Source: an uncultured Paenibacillaceae bacterium | GTDB taxonomy: Bacteria; Bacillota; Bacilli; Aneurinibacillales; Aneurinibacillaceae | Assembly: GCA_946478845.1 (NCBI GenBank) | Contig: CAMLDI010000025.1 | Location: 1-41,823, forward strand | Length of the DNA stretch: 41,823 nt | Direction of reading: 5' to 3' | Shown: positions 27,456-37,354 of the stretch, one piece after another | Layout: each line of letters begins with the position of its first letter | Numbering within the stretch: position 1 is the stretch's first letter | The notes under the pieces: model-generated | Databases searched by the model: none | What the model was told of the DNA's origin: nothing | What the model saw: only the letters and a program-made list of their open reading frames with translations | Translations under genes and position numbers: made by a program

Positions 27456-28229
27456 CTAGTAATACTTTTTGCCGTATCTTTTCCCGTATTTCTTGCTATA
27501 CTTTTTCTTCTTCGTTTTGGTTTTGTATTTAGGGAATTTGATTTGTTGTTTTTGCAATACTTTTACGGTAAGGTCGAGAACCATTTTTTCTTCCACTTTA
27601 GTAAAGACAGATTCGGAATTATGTGCATCGTGGAATAATTTTTTCAACGGTTTTGCATCTATGGGTTCATCAATTTCCACTATTTCAGATTTAATAGGTT
27701 CGCAGAAGATGTCTTCATTAAAGAATTCTACACTTTGTTGATGGAATTCGTTGAAATCTACATGGTCGCAGCAGTCTTTTTTGTGGGAGAGGACTTCAGA
27801 TTCACGGCGAATATTGAATTTGGGACCTACAGGGGAAGTCAAAAATTTGGGGACGATGGCAACTTTTTCGAAGGGAATTTCTACAGTAGTAGATAAGATT
27901 CTTGAGTTGATTTCACCATCTATAATATCCATTGGGGAAGCGTATTGAATATTTTTGCGGACAAAGCCGCTAATGAATAATTTGGCATGTTCTCCATGGG
28001 AAGGTTGTAAAAGACGACACTGGGTCACTTTTACATTTTTCTTAATTTGCTTGATTTCAAGGACAGGATGGTCGAATTTGATAATGCTGTGCATAGGAAT
28101 TTGGACGAGTATTTCAGCTAAAACAACAGGGATTTTTACATGGGTTCCAAAGAATGGTGTTGTATCAGGTTTGATATTCACAGCGAGATCTTCGTTAACA
28201 GTAGCAGATTTGGTTAATTTAACTGACAA
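27456..28229 (-). CDS. CsxC/SPOCS-like spore-surface protein with a Lys/Tyr-rich tail
   Basis: A 257-residue protein without signal peptide. The N-terminal ~110 residues resemble the SPOCS/DUF3794-type domain seen in the CsxC exosporium or coat proteins of spore-formers: a beta-rich domain with VKIPVVLAEILVQIPMHSII followed by KQIKKNVKVTQCRLL. A variable middle part is acidic. The last ~30 residues are almost only Lys, Tyr, Thr and Gly, ending KKYGKRYGKKYY. Such tails in coat proteins can be cross-linked by dityrosine or transglutaminase (established for coat proteins in general; inference here). The start is TTG 28229, with AAAGGAGGG on the minus strand. Probably expressed in the mother cell; I did not identify a sigma-K promoter. 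Confidence 0.65.
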   Translation of the reverse strand: MSVKLTKSATVNEDLAVNIKPDTTPFFGTHVKIPVVLAEILVQIPMHSIIKFDHPVLEIKQIKKNVKVTQCRLLQPSHGEHAKLFISGFVRKNIQYASPMDIIDGEINSRILSTTVEIPFEKVAIVPKFLTSPVGPKFNIRRESEVLSHKKDCCDHVDFNEFHQQSVEFFNEDIFCEPIKSEIVEIDEPIDAKPLKKLFHDAHNSESVFTKVEEKMVLDLTVKVLQKQQIKFPKYKTKTKKKKYSKKYGKRYGKKYY

Positions 28230-28338
28230 TATAATCCCTCCTTTCTTTATTGTGATTAGTACATACTATGTGACAACCCTAAGGCTTGTTTAGACGTTTA
28301 AAAGGGAACAATCGCACTTTTTTTCGGACAAATCATAC

Positions 28339-28368
28339 AAAAAAGGACTAAACCCTTAGGATTTAGCC
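28339..28368 (-). terminator. Rho-independent terminator overlapping the end of the phosphatase gene
   Basis: On the minus strand GGGCTAAA pairs with TTTAGTCC (one G-T pair), followed by six T. The loop region contains the stop codon of the phosphatase gene (28356-28358). Confidence 0.7.
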
Positions 28369-28847
28369 CCTTCATGTTCCCGCAGAATATGGTTTAATAA
28401 ATTTTCACAGCTTCGATAGATAATGTTGTATACTTCCTGGAAGGCATCTTCTCCACGTCCCCAGGGATCTGGTACATTGCCTGGGCCATGGGGATCGAAA
28501 TCCCGCAGTCGATATAATTTCCCCTTAATTGCCTTATCCAATGTCAATAGGTTTTGTTTGTTGGATTCATCCATAACAATAATGTAATCCCATTTATTTA
28601 AATCTTCTCTGGTAAATTGTCTGCCTCGTTGGTCAATAATAGAGATGCCATGCCTTTCCGCTATTTGAATAGAGCCGGCATGGGGCCGTTCCCCCACATG
28701 GAAATCCGAGGTTCCTGCGGAGTCGATTTCAAACAAATGAGCTAAACCCATTTGAGTCACAAGATGGCGAAAAATCCCTTCCCCCAGGGGGGATCTGCAT
28801 ATATTTCCAAGGCATACAAATAACACGCCAATTTTCTTATCAAACAA
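28356..28847 (-). CDS. Low-molecular-weight protein-tyrosine phosphatase (YfkJ-like)
   Basis: A 163-residue LMW-PTP. The P-loop CLGNICRSP has Ile at the position where YwlE (and the paralogue at 923) has Thr, which fits phosphotyrosine rather than phosphoarginine specificity. The general-acid loop is VPDPWGRGEDAF, as in YfkJ and eukaryotic LMW-PTPs (DPWY-like). The start is TTG 28847 with TGGAGGT before it on the minus strand. It is divergent from the nuo operon and separated from it by 211 bases that hold the nuo promoter. Targets are unknown. Confidence 0.92.
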   Translation of the reverse strand: MFDKKIGVLFVCLGNICRSPLGEGIFRHLVTQMGLAHLFEIDSAGTSDFHVGERPHAGSIQIAERHGISIIDQRGRQFTREDLNKWDYIIVMDESNKQNLLTLDKAIKGKLYRLRDFDPHGPGNVPDPWGRGEDAFQEVYNIIYRSCENLLNHILREHEGAKS

Positions 28848-28955
28848 TTTCTTACCTCCATCCCTAAAAAAATCAGGTTTTTCCCCTATTTATCTTACAA
28901 CAGAGTTGCAGAATTCACCACGAACAATTTCGGAATCTTCCAATATTACTCTTTA

Positions 28956-28985
28956 TTAGACACCTTATATCGCATTTGTTATAAT
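28956..28985 (+). promoter_or_regulatory. Promoter of the nuo operon
   Basis: TAGACA (28957-28962), a 17-base spacer and TATAAT (28980-28985) with the extended -10 TG at 28977-28978. It lies 73 bases before nuoA. Confidence 0.75.
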
Positions 28986-29058
28986 GATGTGGGTAATTCT
29001 ATTCACATTTTTGTAACTTGTTTTCCCCAATAATTTTTATTTTTTGGAGGGAGAGTCA

Positions 29059-29427
29059 ATGGCGGCACTTTATGCAAACAATTATCTTATTGTTGCCATC
29101 TTTCTGTTTCTCGGAATCCTTCTACCTGTAGGGGCCTTAACTTTTGGACGGCTGCTTCGTCCCCATAACCCTACAGAGGTTAAAAGGGAGACGTACGAAA
29201 GCGGGCTCGAGCCATTTGGCTCCAGTTGGGTTCAATTCAATGTCAAATACTATATTTATGCCATTATGTTCGTTGTATTTGATGTTGAGACCATCTTTTT
29301 GTATCCATGGGCAGTTGCCTATGATCAGCTGGGGTTATTTGCGCTGGTAGAAATGTTAATCTTCATTGTCTTGCTTGTTATCGGTCTTATCTATGCCTGG
29401 AAGAAGAAGGTGTTAGAATGGAATTAA
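29059..29427 (+). CDS. nuoA: NADH-quinone oxidoreductase subunit A
   Basis: A 122-residue membrane subunit of complex I with three helices. The conserved loop [16 protein letters not shown] and [12 protein letters not shown] are diagnostic. ATG 29059 is chosen because GGAGGGAG (29046-29053) stands before it; the upstream in-frame TTG 29044 overlaps that site. The end overlaps nuoB by ten bases. Confidence 0.95.
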   Translation: MAALYANNYLIVAIFLFLGILLPVGALTFGRLLRPHNPTEVKRETYESGLEPFGSSWVQFNVKYYIYAIMFVVFDVETIFLYPWAVAYDQLGLFALVEMLIFIVLLVIGLIYAWKKKVLEWN

Positions 29428-29939
29428 ACTTAGAAGGCTTTACGCCAGCAGAACAAAAAGAATTGGAACGCAGTGTCTTCTTAACAACGTTAGAAGAGTT
29501 AAAAGCCTGGGCACGGAGCAATTCCATGTGGCCCCTGACTTTTGGTCTGGCTTGTTGTGCCATTGAAATGATGGCCACTGGCGGTTCCGACTATGACACG
29601 GACCGTTTTGGTGTATTTTTCCGCGCTTCGCCACGCCAATCTGATTGCATGATAGTGTCTGGGACTGTAACGAAGAAAATGGCACCACTGGTACGTAGAT
29701 TGTATGATCAAATGACGGAGCCTAAATGGGTGATTGCCATGGGTTCATGTGCAACTGCAGGGGGTCCTTATGTCAATTCTTATGCTGTTGTAAAAGGGGT
29801 TGACCAAATTATCCCTGTTGATGTGTACATCCCAGGATGTCCTCCTTCTCCGCCTGCATTAATTTATGGAATTAATAAATTACAAGAGAAAATTCGCATT
29901 GAAGCAAAAACCGGAAAGAAGGTGACCGGTGATGAGTAA
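29418..29939 (+). CDS. nuoB: NADH-quinone oxidoreductase subunit B
   Basis: Carries iron-sulfur cluster N2, the last electron carrier before quinone. The four cluster cysteines are visible: the CC pair in [10 protein letters not shown], one in [10 protein letters not shown] and one in PGCPPSPP. 173 residues. It overlaps both nuoA and nuoC, indicating coupled translation. Confidence 0.97.
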   Translation: MELNLEGFTPAEQKELERSVFLTTLEELKAWARSNSMWPLTFGLACCAIEMMATGGSDYDTDRFGVFFRASPRQSDCMIVSGTVTKKMAPLVRRLYDQMTEPKWVIAMGSCATAGGPYVNSYAVVKGVDQIIPVDVYIPGCPPSPPALIYGINKLQEKIRIEAKTGKKVTGDE

Positions 29940-30555
29940 TGAGAACAATAATTTGACTCCAGAAGCAAAAGCTGTTGCCGCTGCGAAGGCAAAAGCTGCC
30001 GCTGCTGCTAAAGCCGCTGCTGCCACCACTGCGGAGGCTGGAAGCAGTGAAGCTCCGGAAGCACCTAAAGCACCAAACCCCAACCAACCTTTATTAGATA
30101 CGATTTTGAAAGTGGTTACAAACCAGTTGGGACCTGATGTCATTGAAGAAGCGTTCATCAATGAAATGAGTGAAAACATACCAACTCTGGTGATTAAAAA
30201 CGCAGCATTTCATGATGTAGCAAAAGTCATGAAGGAACATCCTGAACTGGCTTATGACTACATAGGATTAAGCCTTGGGGTTGACCAGGAAACCTATATG
30301 GAATCCATTAACTATTTATATTCCTACAAACATCGGAATCAAGCCTGCATGAAAGTCAAAGTGGACCGGGAAAAACCAACGGTATCATCTGTGATTGACC
30401 TATGGGCAGGGGCTGACTGGTTTGAACGGGAAACCTATGACTTGCTTGGAATCGAGTATGTTGGTCACCCCAACTTGAAACGGATTCTCCTTTCCGATGA
30501 TTGGGTAGGTTATCCGTTGAGAAAAGATTATGTGCAGTATGATGAGGAGGGGTGA
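29932..30555 (+). CDS. nuoC: NADH-quinone oxidoreductase subunit C with Ala/Lys-rich N-terminal extension
   Basis: The peripheral-arm 30-kDa subunit. The core (about 53-207) contains the conserved [20 protein letters not shown] and PLRKDY. Before it lies a low-complexity stretch (about 11-50) of Ala, Lys, Glu and Pro, such as [19 protein letters not shown], not part of the usual subunit; it is probably a flexible linker or solvent-exposed tail. ATG 29932 follows AAGGTGA by six bases; GTG 29929 is one codon earlier. Confidence 0.93.
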   Translation: MSNENNNLTPEAKAVAAAKAKAAAAAKAAAATTAEAGSSEAPEAPKAPNPNQPLLDTILKVVTNQLGPDVIEEAFINEMSENIPTLVIKNAAFHDVAKVMKEHPELAYDYIGLSLGVDQETYMESINYLYSYKHRNQACMKVKVDREKPTVSSVIDLWAGADWFERETYDLLGIEYVGHPNLKRILLSDDWVGYPLRKDYVQYDEEG

Positions 30556-30560
30556 GGACA

Positions 30561-31676
30561 ATGGGCGCAAGCAAAGAACTTAGAACTGAAGAAATGATGC
30601 TTAACGTCGGTCCTCAGCACCCGAGTACACACGGGGTGTTCCGTCTCGTGGTTAAAATCGACGGGGAAACCATAACCGAGGCTATACCTGTCGTTGGTTA
30701 TCTTCACCGCGGTACGGAAAAGCTGGGGGAAAACCTGAATTACACCCAGATTATTCCATATACAGACAGAATGGATTATCTGGCTGGTATGACCAATAAC
30801 TATATGATGGTACATACTGTTGAAACCATGATGGGGATTGAAGTTCCAGAGCGTGCGGAATACATCCGGGTTATTGCCATGGAATTGCAACGGGTTGCAA
30901 GCCACCAGGTATGGTTTGGCACTTATTTGCTTGATATCGGCGCATTGAGTCCCTTCTTGTTTGCCTTTAAGGACCGGGAAAAGATTCTTGGTTTATTGAC
31001 TGAATTAAGCGGTGCTCGCCTTACCTATAACTACATGCGCATTGGCGGCGTGAAATGGGACATTCCTGAAGGCTGGCTTGACCGGGTCAAAGGTTTTGTG
31101 GAAGAGATGCGTGAATCTTTAGCAGGCTATCACCAATTAGTAAGCGGCAATGAAATCTTCTTAAACCGGGTCAAAGGAATCGGTGTCATTACTCCGGAAG
31201 AAGCCATTAATTACTCGTTAAGCGGTGTGCCTCTTCGCTCCACAGGGATCAAATGGGATTTGCGGAAAGACATGCCTTACTCCATATACGATCGTTTTAC
31301 TTTTGAGGTTCCAACAGAAACCTCTGGTGACTGCCATGCACGTTACCTAATTCGTATGGAGGAAATGGCTCAATCTCTTAATATTATTGAGCAAGCGATT
31401 CAACAATTCCCACAGAGTGGGGAAATTATGGGGAAAGTTCCCCGCATGATTCGTCCTCCACAGGGGGAAGCATATACTCGCATTGAATCTCCCCGTGGGG
31501 AAATTGGAACCTATGTGATGAGTAAGGGCAAAGACAAACCATATCGGATTAAATTCCGCCGTCCTTCTTTTGTGAACCTCCAAATTCTTCCCAAATTGCT
31601 TAAAGGGGAAAGCATTGCGGACATGGTTGCCATCCTCGGAAGCATTGACATTGTGTTAGGGGAGGTTGACGGTTAA
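30561..31676 (+). CDS. nuoD: NADH-quinone oxidoreductase subunit D
   Basis: The 49-kDa subunit that forms the quinone site with NuoB. About 371 residues. NVGPQHPSTHGVFRL gives the quinone-contacting His motif at the N-terminus; YLHRGTEKLGEN and CHARYLIRMEEM are also typical. ATG 30561 is chosen: AGGAGG (30545-30550) is ten bases before it, while the upstream GTG 30552 almost touches that site. The stop overlaps the nuoH start by one base. Confidence 0.96.
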   Translation: MGASKELRTEEMMLNVGPQHPSTHGVFRLVVKIDGETITEAIPVVGYLHRGTEKLGENLNYTQIIPYTDRMDYLAGMTNNYMMVHTVETMMGIEVPERAEYIRVIAMELQRVASHQVWFGTYLLDIGALSPFLFAFKDREKILGLLTELSGARLTYNYMRIGGVKWDIPEGWLDRVKGFVEEMRESLAGYHQLVSGNEIFLNRVKGIGVITPEEAINYSLSGVPLRSTGIKWDLRKDMPYSIYDRFTFEVPTETSGDCHARYLIRMEEMAQSLNIIEQAIQQFPQSGEIMGKVPRMIRPPQGEAYTRIESPRGEIGTYVMSKGKDKPYRIKFRRPSFVNLQILPKLLKGESIADMVAILGSIDIVLGEVDG

Positions 31677-32677
31677 TGGGTCAATATTTAGAACAACCCT
31701 TAAGCTGGACCAATGGATTGATTTTTGCTGGAGCCGCTGTTCTGCTCTTAGTGATTGTCCTTTTGTTCGTTATGTACGCCATCTTCTTCCAACGGAAAAT
31801 TCTCGGTTGGATGCAATTACGTATTGGCCCGAACCGGGTAGGTCCTTGGGGTTTATTCCAAACCCTTGCTGACGTATTGAAACTGTTAATTAAAGAAGAT
31901 ACCATTCCGAAAAATGCGGACAAGGCGTTGTTTATCATTGCACCAGTGGTTGCTTTTATGCCGGCTTTTGGCGTACTGGCGATTATGCCTTTTACAAAAA
32001 ACTGGCATTTCGCTGATATCGGTGCAGGCCTCCTATTCTACATTGCCCTTTCAAGCATTACGGTAATTGGGGTTATTACCGGGGGATGGGCTTCTAACAA
32101 TAAATACGGCCTCATCGGCGCCATGCGCGGTGCAGCCCAAATGATTAGTTATGAAATTCCCCTCGTTTTATCATTAGTAGGGGTAATTCTGATCACTGGC
32201 AGTCTTAACCTGAACGACATCGTTGAAAAACAACAATCCATGGGTTTATGGTTTGCTATCGTCCAATTGCCGGCCTTCATTATTTTCATCATTGCACAAT
32301 TAGCCGAATTAGGCCGTTCTCCTTTTGACTTGCTTGAAGCTGAATCAGAATTAATTTCAGGTTACCATGTTGAGTATTCCGGTTTCCGCTGGGCCTTCTT
32401 CATGTTAACAGAGTATGTTTATATCTTTGCTATGGCATCACTGACCACTGTACTGTTCCTGGGCGGCTGGTCACCAATGTTCGGACTTGATTTTATTCCG
32501 GGAATTGTTTGGTTTATCCTGAAATTCGCAGCCATCGTGTTCTTTATATTCTGGTTGCAAGCTACGATGCCACGGATTCGGATCGACCAATTGATGAAAA
32601 TGGGATGGAAAGTGTTAATTCCACTTGCCCTTCTCAATATCTTTATCACCGCCATTGTGAAAACAGCTTTTATGTAA
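31676..32677 (+). CDS. nuoH: NADH-quinone oxidoreductase subunit H
   Basis: The membrane subunit that joins the quinone cavity to the antiporter-like subunits. 333 residues with about eight helices. RIGPNRVGPWGLFQTLADVLKL and FDLLEAESELISGYHVEYSG contain the conserved charged loops. The start overlaps the nuoD stop (TAATG). Confidence 0.96.
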   Translation: MGQYLEQPLSWTNGLIFAGAAVLLLVIVLLFVMYAIFFQRKILGWMQLRIGPNRVGPWGLFQTLADVLKLLIKEDTIPKNADKALFIIAPVVAFMPAFGVLAIMPFTKNWHFADIGAGLLFYIALSSITVIGVITGGWASNNKYGLIGAMRGAAQMISYEIPLVLSLVGVILITGSLNLNDIVEKQQSMGLWFAIVQLPAFIIFIIAQLAELGRSPFDLLEAESELISGYHVEYSGFRWAFFMLTEYVYIFAMASLTTVLFLGGWSPMFGLDFIPGIVWFILKFAAIVFFIFWLQATMPRIRIDQLMKMGWKVLIPLALLNIFITAIVKTAFM

Positions 32678-32689
32678 AGGGGTGATCGT

Positions 32690-33109
32690 ATGCTAGGGTT
32701 TGCTAAAGGGTTAGCGTATACCTTAAAACAATTGACGAAGAAAAAGGTTACGAAGCAATACCCGGAGGAAAAAATTGAATGGCCGGAACGGTTCCGGGGC
32801 ATTCAGCATTTCAATCCGGAAAAATGTATCGTGTGCAATCAATGCGCCCGCATTTGCCCCACTGGATGCATTAACTTAGTGGGCAAAAAGAGTGACGATC
32901 CCAATCGAAAAGGGAAAGTCATCGATACCTATGATATTAATTTTGAACTTTGTATTCTCTGCGATTTATGTACGGAAGTGTGCCCGACCGAAGCCATTGT
33001 GATGACCCGGAATTTCGAGCTTGCTACCTACAGCCGGGATAATTTATTGAAAGATCTGGAATGGTTATCCCAGAACAACACCAATGTACGGGGAGGGAAA
33101 GAAGCATGA
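32690..33109 (+). CDS. nuoI: NADH-quinone oxidoreductase subunit I (2x[4Fe-4S])
   Basis: A ferredoxin-like subunit of 139 residues binding clusters N6a and N6b. The two motifs are CIVCNQCARICPTGC and CILCDLCTEVCP. It passes electrons to NuoB. The start is ATG 32690 with AAAGGGGTGATC. Its stop overlaps the nuoJ start as ATGA. Confidence 0.96.
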   Translation: MLGFAKGLAYTLKQLTKKKVTKQYPEEKIEWPERFRGIQHFNPEKCIVCNQCARICPTGCINLVGKKSDDPNRKGKVIDTYDINFELCILCDLCTEVCPTEAIVMTRNFELATYSRDNLLKDLEWLSQNNTNVRGGKEA

Positions 33110-33612
33110 CCGGACAATATATTGCCTTCTTCATCCTCTCTCTCTTAACCATTAGTGGAGCAGTTTTCATGATTAGCTTTACCCGTGTTATTCACATGGT
33201 TGTTGCCCTTGCCTTTACCTTCTTAAGCATTGCTGGCCTTTTCATTCTATTAGAAGCAGAATTTGTAGGCCTAACCCAGGTAATGGTGTATTCCGGGGGG
33301 ATTTCCGTGCTCATGCTCTTCGGGATCATGTTAACCCAACATGTGAAAAAAGAGCGTTCTGAGCAAAAAACAGGCTTCCGTATTTTCACCTTTGCCGGGA
33401 TTTTGGTTTTCTTCGCAGCCGTATTCTATGGCATTCAGAAAACCCCATGGTCTCAAGAAGCCATGAATTATTCTAACGAGAATAATATTAAAGAAATTGG
33501 TCTTCAAATTTATAACAACTACGTTATTCCTTTTGAACTGGTGTCCGTCCTTCTGTTAGTAGCATTGATCGGCGGGATTATCCTGGCTAAAAAGGAGGCG
33601 GATGACGAATGA
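33106..33612 (+). CDS. nuoJ: NADH-quinone oxidoreductase subunit J
   Basis: A 168-residue membrane subunit with five helices. The diagnostic helix 3 reads [25 protein letters not shown] 33106 overlaps the nuoI stop and has GGGGAGGG upstream; a longer frame reaching back to 33061 is inside nuoI and is rejected. It overlaps nuoK by four bases. Confidence 0.94.
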   Translation: MTGQYIAFFILSLLTISGAVFMISFTRVIHMVVALAFTFLSIAGLFILLEAEFVGLTQVMVYSGGISVLMLFGIMLTQHVKKERSEQKTGFRIFTFAGILVFFAAVFYGIQKTPWSQEAMNYSNENNIKEIGLQIYNNYVIPFELVSVLLLVALIGGIILAKKEADDE

Positions 33613-33917
33613 TTCCAGTAAGTTCTTATTTGCTCGTTGGATTAATCTTGTTCTGTGTTGGCTTATATGGGGCTTTAACAAAACGCCATGCCATCGTAGT
33701 GCTATTGTCTATTGAGTTAATGTTTAATGCAGCAAATATTAATTTGGTCGCTTTCGCGAAGTATGGGTTATTTCCCAACATTTCAGGACAAATTTTCACC
33801 CTCTTCACAATTACATTGGCAGCGGCTGAGGCGGCCGTAGGGCTTGCCATCCTCATTTCGCTGTATCGCAACCGCAGTACAGTTAATGTGGATGAAATGG
33901 ATTTGATGAAGCGATAG
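33609..33917 (+). CDS. nuoK: NADH-quinone oxidoreductase subunit K
   Basis: A 102-residue membrane subunit with three helices, MrpC-like. The conserved membrane Glu residues are in [18 protein letters not shown] and [18 protein letters not shown]. Start ATG 33609, ATGA overlap with nuoJ, ribosome site AAGGAGG. Confidence 0.95.
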   Translation: MIPVSSYLLVGLILFCVGLYGALTKRHAIVVLLSIELMFNAANINLVAFAKYGLFPNISGQIFTLFTITLAAAEAAVGLAILISLYRNRSTVNVDEMDLMKR

Positions 33918-33941
33918 ATAAGGAAAAGGACTGGTGACAGA

Positions 33942-35837
33942 ATGGAAATTTTAGCGAATGCCTGGCTAATCCCGCTCTTTCCCCTCTTAGCTTTCGTGAT
34001 CATACTTGCCTTCGGACGCCGCTTAAAAGAATCTGCCGCTTATGTGGGGATTCTTGCCAACGCCGCATCGTTAGTGATTGCATTGCTGGTCTTTTTTGAG
34101 CGGTTTGCTAAGGGAGCTGGGGATTACCTTAATTCTAGTTTCGATTGGTTAACCATTGCAGGACATTCTATTACAATGGGCTTTGAAGTTAACCAATTAA
34201 ACGCAGTAATGCTTGTTGTCGTTACCCTTGTAAGTACCATGGTGAACATTTATTCCAAAGGATATATGCACGGGGATAATCGTTTGCATGTGTTTTATCA
34301 ATATTTGGCCTTGTTCACATTCTCTATGTTAGGTGTTGTGCTTTCTCCAAACCTTCTTCAGTTGTACATCTTCTGGGAGTTGGTAGGGGTATGCTCCTTC
34401 TTGCTGATAGGTTTCTACTTCTATAAACTGGAAGCAAAAGCAGCAGCGAAAAAAGCCTTCATCGTTACCCGCATTGGGGACGTTGGATTATTCATCGCCA
34501 TTGCCCTTCTTTACTGGTGGGTTGGCAGCTTCAATTACAGTGATATCTTTGCTGCAGTGAATTCCGGGGCATTGGAATCCTGGAAAATTACCCTTGTAGG
34601 CATCCTTGTTTTTGTTGGTGCTGTGGGTAAATCCGGTCAATTCCCTCTCCATACCTGGTTGCCAGATGCCATGGAAGGTCCGACACCGGTTTCAGCATTA
34701 ATCCATGCCGCAACCATGGTTGCCGCTGGTGTATACTTAGTTGCCCGCATGTTTGAACTCTATCTTGGTTCTGACATTGCCACAAACGTAGTTGCTTATG
34801 TGGGTGGATTTACCGCCATTTTTGCTGCATCTATTGGCTTAACCCAGCGGGATATTAAACGTGTCCTTGCTTACTCTACTGTAAGCCAATTGGGTTACAT
34901 GATGTTAGCCCTTGGTGCTGCCAGTGCAGCAGGTTACATTGCCGGTACATTCCATTTAATGACCCACGCATTTTTCAAGGCACTCCTGTTCCTTGCTGCA
35001 GGTAGCGTGATTCACGCATCCCAAACCCAGGACATTTTCGAAATGGGTGGCCTTGGCAAGAAAATGAAAACAACTATGATTGTTTTCGGCATTGGTTGTT
35101 TAGCCATTGCAGGGATTTTCCCCTTCGCCGGATTCTGGTCTAAAGAGGAAATTTTAGTTGCAACCCTTCAATCAGGCCGTGTTGATTTATTTATTGCAGC
35201 AGTCGTTGCAGCTTTCTTTACTGCTTTCTATATGTTCCGTTTATTCTTCCTGACCTTTACCGGTCCGGAAAAAGCACCACAGGGTGTCCATGTCCATGAG
35301 TCACCAAAAGTAATGACCTATCCAATGATTCTATTGGCTGTTCTTGCTGTGGTAGCCGGGTTTATTAATACCCCATGGAAACCGGTGCTTGGCGAATGGA
35401 TGACAGAAGGAATGTCCTTTGCCCACGGCGGCCATGAAAGTGCCCCATTCTGGGTAACCATTGTGGCTTTAGGGATTTCTATCTTAGGCATTCTCCTTGC
35501 ATGGTTGATGTATGGCAAACGTTCCATTTCCAACGAGAAAACCGCTCGTTCTTTTGGGCCGTTGTATACTTTGTCTTTCCGTAAATACTTTATTGATGAA
35601 CTATACCATGCCATTGCGGTTGTGCCTCTTCGGGCAATTGGCAAAGTGGCAGATTTATTCGACCGTTACATCATTGACGGTTTGGTACGCCTCGTTGCAA
35701 TCTTCACCTATGGGGTTGGCGCAGCGGGATCCCGCGTGCAAAATGGTCAGGTACAAACTTACGGCGCCTGGATGCTTGTAGGCCTCATTGTTCTCCTGAT
35801 CACCGCACTGGTAGCAGGGGGGTTATTCGTATCATGA
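33942..35837 (+). CDS. nuoL: NADH-quinone oxidoreductase subunit L
   Basis: The distal antiporter-like proton-pumping subunit, 631 residues. It has the conserved ELVGVCSFLLIGFYF Glu region, PDAMEGPTPVSALIHAATMV and a long C-terminal part with the lateral helix. The stop overlaps nuoM as ATGA. Confidence 0.96.
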   Translation: MEILANAWLIPLFPLLAFVIILAFGRRLKESAAYVGILANAASLVIALLVFFERFAKGAGDYLNSSFDWLTIAGHSITMGFEVNQLNAVMLVVVTLVSTMVNIYSKGYMHGDNRLHVFYQYLALFTFSMLGVVLSPNLLQLYIFWELVGVCSFLLIGFYFYKLEAKAAAKKAFIVTRIGDVGLFIAIALLYWWVGSFNYSDIFAAVNSGALESWKITLVGILVFVGAVGKSGQFPLHTWLPDAMEGPTPVSALIHAATMVAAGVYLVARMFELYLGSDIATNVVAYVGGFTAIFAASIGLTQRDIKRVLAYSTVSQLGYMMLALGAASAAGYIAGTFHLMTHAFFKALLFLAAGSVIHASQTQDIFEMGGLGKKMKTTMIVFGIGCLAIAGIFPFAGFWSKEEILVATLQSGRVDLFIAAVVAAFFTAFYMFRLFFLTFTGPEKAPQGVHVHESPKVMTYPMILLAVLAVVAGFINTPWKPVLGEWMTEGMSFAHGGHESAPFWVTIVALGISILGILLAWLMYGKRSISNEKTARSFGPLYTLSFRKYFIDELYHAIAVVPLRAIGKVADLFDRYIIDGLVRLVAIFTYGVGAAGSRVQNGQVQTYGAWMLVGLIVLLITALVAGGLFVS

Positions 35838-37351
35838 CATCCGTATTAGCCTTATTAACCTTTGTTCCGTTGGTTGGGGTTTTATTCTTGCTCTTCTTGC
35901 CAAAATCCCAGCATAATATCATTCGCACCATAGGGATTATGACCACCATCATTCCCCTTGGTTTAGCCTTCATGTTGTATGCCGGTTTTGACCAAACCCA
36001 GGGGGGCATGCAATTTGTGCAACAAATGGAGTGGATTACCATTCCAGTAGGGCAAATGGCCATGGCCATTAACTTTGAGTTTGGGATTGATGGACTGTCC
36101 TTACCGTTGGTAGTATTAACTGCCGTTGTTGCATCTATGGCTTCCCTTGTCGGGTTGAAAGTGAAAGACCGTTTAAAAGAGTTTTACGCATTGCTGTTAG
36201 TCATGGAAATGGGGATGTTAGGGGTATTTACTTCTCTTAACTTATTCCAATTCTTCGTGTTCTTCGAATTCACGATTATTCCAATGTTCTTCTTTATGGG
36301 CATCTGGGGTTATGTGAATCGGGAAAAAGCGGCCCTGAAGTTCTTAATCTACAACGGGGTTGGCTCTGCGATTCTCTTAATTGTCTTTGCCATTCTCTTC
36401 GTGAATGTGTGGAGCTTGAATTTCCAGGAAATCACCCTGGCATTTACAGATCCTAATTCACCATTCAATATGCCTAATACTGCGGGATATTTAAGTGAAA
36501 ACTTCCGCTTAGGTTTGTTTATCGCTTTACTGTTGGCCTTTGCCATTAAAATTCCAATTGCACCTTTCCATACCTGGATGTTGACTGCATACAAAGAATC
36601 CAATGCAGCGGCCATCATGATTTCCTCCGGGGTTCTCATTAAAATTGGGGGTTATGGCCTCATTCGTATGAATGCAGCCTTCTTCCCAGAGTGGATGGAC
36701 AAACTAGGAACGGCGATTGCCATTTTAGGTGTAATTAACATTTTGTATGGTGCTGTACTGGCCCTCGTACAAAACGAATTAAAATTAATGCTGGCTTACT
36801 CCAGTTTGAGCCATATGGGGATCGTTCTTCTTGGCCTTGCAGCGATGAATGCAGAAGGGTTCCAGGGCGCTATCTTCCAAATGGTTTCCCACGGATTAAT
36901 TGCCGCATTGCTCTTCTATATTATTGAGTTAATTAATGAACGCACAGGGACCACGGATATCCGTGAACTTGGCGGTCTGGCTAAATCTATGCCAATCATG
37001 TCTGGTGTGCTTCTTACTGTAACCCTGGCTGCCATTGGCCTGCCAGGCACATCTGGATTTGTCAGCGAATTTATCGCATATCTCGGGTTGTTTAATGCAC
37101 ACCCCATCATTGCAGCAGTTGGTACTCTCGGGATTATCATTACAGCGGTTTACCTGCTCCGGTCCATTCTTGGCACCACCTTTGGGCCTACCCGGGAACA
37201 ACATGAATCACTCATTGACGCTCGCTCCTATGAACTTGTGCCAATGGTGGTAATTTTAGGCCTGGTAATCCTCATCGGGGTTTATCCAGCTATATTAAGT
37301 GGTCCAATGCAAGAGACGTTGATTAATATCGTGCCAAGGATAGGAGGGTAA
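35834..37351 (+). CDS. nuoM: NADH-quinone oxidoreductase subunit M
   Basis: An antiporter-like proton-pumping subunit, 505 residues and about 14 helices. Key regions: FFEFTIIPMFFFMGIWG with the conserved Glu, KIPIAPFHTWM with a conserved Lys-His, and MLAYSSLSHMG. Translation is coupled to nuoL. Confidence 0.96.
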   Translation: MTSVLALLTFVPLVGVLFLLFLPKSQHNIIRTIGIMTTIIPLGLAFMLYAGFDQTQGGMQFVQQMEWITIPVGQMAMAINFEFGIDGLSLPLVVLTAVVASMASLVGLKVKDRLKEFYALLLVMEMGMLGVFTSLNLFQFFVFFEFTIIPMFFFMGIWGYVNREKAALKFLIYNGVGSAILLIVFAILFVNVWSLNFQEITLAFTDPNSPFNMPNTAGYLSENFRLGLFIALLLAFAIKIPIAPFHTWMLTAYKESNAAAIMISSGVLIKIGGYGLIRMNAAFFPEWMDKLGTAIAILGVINILYGAVLALVQNELKLMLAYSSLSHMGIVLLGLAAMNAEGFQGAIFQMVSHGLIAALLFYIIELINERTGTTDIRELGGLAKSMPIMSGVLLTVTLAAIGLPGTSGFVSEFIAYLGLFNAHPIIAAVGTLGIIITAVYLLRSILGTTFGPTREQHESLIDARSYELVPMVVILGLVILIGVYPAILSGPMQETLINIVPRIGG

Positions 37352-37354
37352 ACG

